Shown: positions 4,098 through 6,385 of the stretch, piece after piece | Numbering within the stretch: the stretch's first letter is position 1 | Layout: each line of letters begins with the position of its first letter | DNA from: an uncultured Clostridia bacterium | Lineage (GTDB): Bacteria; Bacillota; Clostridia; Oscillospirales; Acutalibacteraceae | Assembly: GCA_947165615.1 (NCBI GenBank) | Contig: CAMVBD010000089.1 | Location: forward strand, 1-6,385 | Length of the DNA: 6,385 bases | Reading direction: 5' to 3' | Position numbers and translations under genes: made by a program | Notes under the pieces: generated by a model | Seen by the model: only the letters and a program-made list of their open reading frames with translations | Database searches by the model: none | Told to the model about the DNA's origin: nothing

Positions 4098-5645
4098 TCA
4101 GCCGATGCGGTCGGCAAGAAGCTGGACCTGCGACGCGCCGCGCGTCATGGATACGTTATTGCAGAACAAAACGTCGTCAATGCCTTTTTGCAGCACAAGG
4201 CCCGTCACGGTGCCGCTGTAATAACGGTAATCCATGATATAAACGTATTTATAATGCTGGCACAGCAAGGGCGCGAGGGCGTTGCCGAAGCTCTCCTTGA
4301 CGAGCAGGATGCTGGGTCCTTCGGCCATATCCTTATTTTCGATGACCGAATAGGGGTTGTCGCCCCAGATGAACGCGCCGTATTTAAGGGACGGTCCGTT
4401 TTGGGATTCGTCATAGATCACGGGGCCGCGGTTTTCGTTTCCGGCGCTGTCGATGAACAGGAAGTCCGTATTGACCGGCGGCATGAAGGTCTCCACGACG
4501 TCGGGATAGGCTGCGAGCGCCGGGTTCATTTTGGAATCGTTGTAGAAGGAGCCGAGGAAGCCGTCGAAGTCGCGCTTGACGTACGCGGACAGTTCCAGCG
4601 GCGTAAAGCCCTTCGCTTTGCAGAATTCCCGGTAGGCGTAGTAGGCGCCGAGGCCCGTCCAATGGTGGTCGGTACGGAAATAGATATACTCGTTTCTGTG
4701 GGCCTTGAGCGCGTCAAAGATCGGCACGACCGTGACGTCCGAGGTCATGGAGCCCTCCATATAGGCGATGGCCTTTGCCTGATCGGAGACCGTGTCGCTG
4801 ACCTTCTGGCGCTCCTCGTCCGGCAGGGTGACGTCGATGCTGGTCGGGATGATCATGTCGTAGACGTTTGCCGTCCCCCTGAGGCGCGCGCCCGCAAGGC
4901 TGACTGCGTAGACGTAATTGTCGGCGGTGGACTGGACGAAGTTATAATACTCGTACCCCGCATTGCCGTAGATCATAATGGCGTCGAGTTTTTGGATGAT
5001 CGCGCCGGGCTGGGCGGGGACGGTCGACGATTCCGGCACGTCGGACGGGGCGGGCTCGGTGGACTCCGCCGGTTCGGTCTCGACGGGCTCGGTGGATTCC
5101 GCCGGTTCGGTCGCGGCGGACTCGGACGGAACGTCTGACGGGGACACGGGCACAACGTCGTCGAGCCCCGGTTTCGGCGTGACGGGCACGTCCGGGATCT
5201 CGTCTCCTTTGACGCCCTCGTTGAAACCCATTTCGACGGTGTTGGTACCAAGCAGCGCCTGCACCTTGGCGTTCATACTCATCAGCGTATCCCGGAACGG
5301 GACGGTATCGGAAAACCAGGCGGAGATCCCGTCAAAATAGTCGCCGGAAAACAGCGCCTCGAAAGAAAACGCCGGAAATTCGGTCAGGCTGCGCTTTTCC
5401 GTTTCGCTGACCGTGGGGCGCAGCGGGATGATCAGAGACGTAACGGCGGCGGCGGACGCCGCGACCGCAAGGACAAAGATCCCGGTTTTTTGCCAAAACC
5501 GGAAGGTCCGCCCGTTTTTTTCTTTTTCCCGGGTCTCGAGGACAAACTGCGTGTCGTCGATCTCCTCGGCGGTCACGCGTTCGGTAAACTCGGAAAACGA
5601 TTCGACCGGCAAGTTTTCGGGACCGGGCGTATAGGCGTCATTCAT
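4098..5645 (-). CDS. DHHW-family (AlgX/AlgJ-like) membrane protein, MBOAT partner
   Basis: This is a complete 515-residue protein. Residues 1-53 are a charged, probably cytoplasmic tail, 55-75 a single membrane segment (N-in, C-out), and the rest extracellular. The AlgX/AlgJ-type region starts at SETEKRSLTEFP (80-91), followed by WFSDTVPFRD (110-119). A Pro/Ser/Thr/Glu linker containing an 11-residue tandem repeat occupies about 150-213. The family signature DHHWTGLGAYYAYREFC is at 326-342, and VKESFGNALAPLL at 449-461. By analogy with the SGNH-like fold of AlgX, D326, H328 and S452 are the likely catalytic triad; that is inference. Such proteins act outside the membrane with an MBOAT protein in acylation (commonly O-acetylation) of envelope polysaccharides. 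The MBOAT gene lies 14 bases upstream and the ribosome binding site overlaps its stop, so the two are coupled. The start is firm: the next Met is at 122, past the membrane segment. The acceptor polymer is unknown. Confidence 0.88.
   Translation of the reverse strand: MNDAYTPGPENLPVESFSEFTERVTAEEIDDTQFVLETREKEKNGRTFRFWQKTGIFVLAVAASAAAVTSLIIPLRPTVSETEKRSLTEFPAFSFEALFSGDYFDGISAWFSDTVPFRDTLMSMNAKVQALLGTNTVEMGFNEGVKGDEIPDVPVTPKPGLDDVVPVSPSDVPSESAATEPAESTEPVETEPAESTEPAPSDVPESSTVPAQPGAIIQKLDAIMIYGNAGYEYYNFVQSTADNYVYAVSLAGARLRGTANVYDMIIPTSIDVTLPDEERQKVSDTVSDQAKAIAYMEGSMTSDVTVVPIFDALKAHRNEYIYFRTDHHWTGLGAYYAYREFCKAKGFTPLELSAYVKRDFDGFLGSFYNDSKMNPALAAYPDVVETFMPPVNTDFLFIDSAGNENRGPVIYDESQNGPSLKYGAFIWGDNPYSVIENKDMAEGPSILLVKESFGNALAPLLCQHYKYVYIMDYRYYSGTVTGLVLQKGIDDVLFCNNVSMTRGASQVQLLADRIG
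5052..5117 (-). repeat. 33-bp tandem repeat encoding the TEPAESTEP linker
   Basis: Two adjacent 33-base units (5052-5084 and 5085-5117) differ by one base over their first 28 positions. On the minus strand they encode TEPAESTEP twice. Shorter flanking copies (ACGTCGGACGGGG at 5038-5050 and ACGTCTGACGGGG at 5131-5143) encode PSDVP on both sides. The repeat lies in frame within the DHHW linker and could expand or contract without breaking the gene. Confidence 0.8.
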
Positions 5646-5653
5646 TTCGGTTT

Positions 5654-5660
5654 ACCTCCT
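5654..5660 (-). promoter_or_regulatory. Ribosome binding site of the DHHW gene overlapping the MBOAT stop
   Basis: On the minus strand AGGAGGT (5660-5654) sits 8 bases before the ATG (5645-5643), and its first base is the last base of the MBOAT TGA stop (5662-5660). This near-perfect site fixes the DHHW start and indicates tight cotranslation of the two proteins. Confidence 0.9.
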
Positions 5661-6385
5661 CAGAACTGGAAATACAGGAAGGGATTGTAGGCGTCCCCGA
5701 CCAGCGACAGGACGGACAGCGCAAAGAGCGCAAGCGGGACGACGACGTTCAGAACGCCCCAGACCGCCGAAAGGGCTCCGCCGGCTTTGGCTTTGTCCCT
5801 GAGACGCCTGCCGAGCTTTGCCGCAAGCGGCGTACAGGCGAATACCGCGATGATAAAAAACAGAATGTATTTCGTCAGGAACGACGTGCTTTCGTAAGTC
5901 GAAAGCGGATTGCCGTTGGCGCACACAAGCGCTTTGAAGACGGTAATGACCATGGAAAGATCCGTGAATTTGAAGAAGATCCACCCGACGTAGACGAGCG
6001 CGAGCACGTAGATATGGCCGAGGACCGGGACCTTTTTGAGCGCCTTGCCGTAGACGAATTTTTCGAGCACAAGGAAGACGAAGAAATACAGCCCCCAAAG
6101 GATGAAATTCCAGCTCGCGCCGTGCCAAAGCCCCGTCAGGAACCAGACGATGAAAAGGTTGAGGACCTGCCGCGCCTTTCCCTTGCGGTTGCCGCCGAGC
6201 GGGATGTAGACGTAATCGCGGAAGAAGGAGCCGAGGCTCATGTGCCAGCGGCGCCAGAATTCGGTGACGGAGGCGGAGACGTAGGGATAGTCGAAGTTCT
6301 CTTTATAATGGAAGCCGCACATGCGTCCCATGCCGATGGCCATGTCGGAATAGGCGGAGAAGTCCAGGTAGATCTGCAGCATGAA
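5660..6385 (-). CDS. MBOAT-family membrane O-acyltransferase (AlgI/DltB-like), C-terminal part
   Basis: These are the last 241 residues of a polytopic membrane-bound O-acyltransferase. The frame is open through the window edge (a Phe codon precedes the first visible Met), and these proteins normally run to about 450-500 residues, so roughly the first half is missing and no start should be called here. Family features, numbered from the first visible Met: IYLDFSAYSDMAIG (4-17), TEFWRRWHMSLGSFFRDY (40-57) with H47, YIPLGGNRKG (59-68), and FLTGLWHGASWNFILWG (81-97) with the conserved catalytic-type H87. Several hydrophobic segments follow (about 91-109, 124-138, 170-184, 206-228). The family moves acyl groups from a cytoplasmic donor to an extracellular acceptor; in AlgI/PatA-type systems the group is acetyl. 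The downstream DHHW gene makes an envelope polysaccharide-acetylation role more likely than DltB-type D-alanylation, since no dlt gene is in view. Acceptor and donor are not determined by the sequence. Confidence 0.92.
   Translation of the reverse strand, partial: FMLQIYLDFSAYSDMAIGMGRMCGFHYKENFDYPYVSASVTEFWRRWHMSLGSFFRDYVYIPLGGNRKGKARQVLNLFIVWFLTGLWHGASWNFILWGLYFFVFLVLEKFVYGKALKKVPVLGHIYVLALVYVGWIFFKFTDLSMVITVFKALVCANGNPLSTYESTSFLTKYILFFIIAVFACTPLAAKLGRRLRDKAKAGGALSAVWGVLNVVVPLALFALSVLSLVGDAYNPFLYFQF

Noticed and set aside
4188..5138. 316-codon open frame on the plus strand opposite the DHHW gene
   Set aside because: It is a shadow of the DHHW coding sequence; its Gly/Arg/Val-rich low-complexity translation and the lack of a ribosome binding site or domain argue against a gene.
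5425..5690. Short plus-strand frames over the DHHW start and MBOAT end
   Set aside because: They are antisense shadows without ribosome binding sites or recognisable domains.

Overview
The window looks like a chromosomal segment from a fairly GC-rich Gram-positive anaerobe of the class Clostridia, most plausibly a gut Oscillospiraceae/Ruminococcaceae-type bacterium. This rests on strong AGGAGG-type ribosome binding sites, near-consensus sigma-A promoters, a signal-peptide surface protein with a cohesin-like domain and a cell-wall-anchor-like tail, and a DHHW-type membrane protein beside an MBOAT acyltransferase. The taxonomic call is inference; there is no rRNA or marker gene here.

Layout. 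Positions 1-2212 (+) hold the end of an alpha-glucan operon: the C-terminus of glycogen/starch phosphorylase, overlapping by one base a complete GH13 alpha-amylase/neopullulanase-type enzyme. An intrinsic terminator closes it. Positions 2287-3217 (-) form a self-contained single-gene unit: a near-perfect sigma-A promoter, a leader of about 79 nt with a small hairpin, a cohesin-like surface protein gene, an AT-rich dyad at its stop codon, and a strong terminator with a UUCG loop. Positions 3257-4082 (+) form a second single-gene unit, divergent from the first: a TTGACA/TATGAT promoter, a hairpin at the very start of the transcript, a type-4 uracil-DNA glycosylase gene, and two 3' hairpins. Positions 4098-6385 (-) hold the end of an envelope-modification operon: an MBOAT O-acyltransferase (5' end outside the window) followed, with a 14-base gap, by a DHHW-family protein.

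How the genes work together. The phosphorylase and GH13 enzyme would jointly degrade alpha-1,4-glucan inside the cell, giving glucose-1-phosphate and short maltooligosaccharides. The MBOAT and DHHW proteins are the usual two-part apparatus for moving an acyl (commonly acetyl) group across the membrane onto an envelope polymer; the polymer cannot be named from this window. The cohesin-like protein is probably displayed on the surface, but no dockerin is visible in the window. The glycosylase is a stand-alone DNA-repair gene.

No CRISPR array, tRNA, rRNA, insertion sequence or phage gene is visible. The most unusual points are the wall-anchor-like tail of the cohesin-like protein, where a PKTGD-type motif appears to lack its glycine; the structured divergent promoter region; and the repeat-containing Pro/Ser/Thr/Glu linker inserted into the DHHW protein. 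I found no convincing wholly new multi-gene system.
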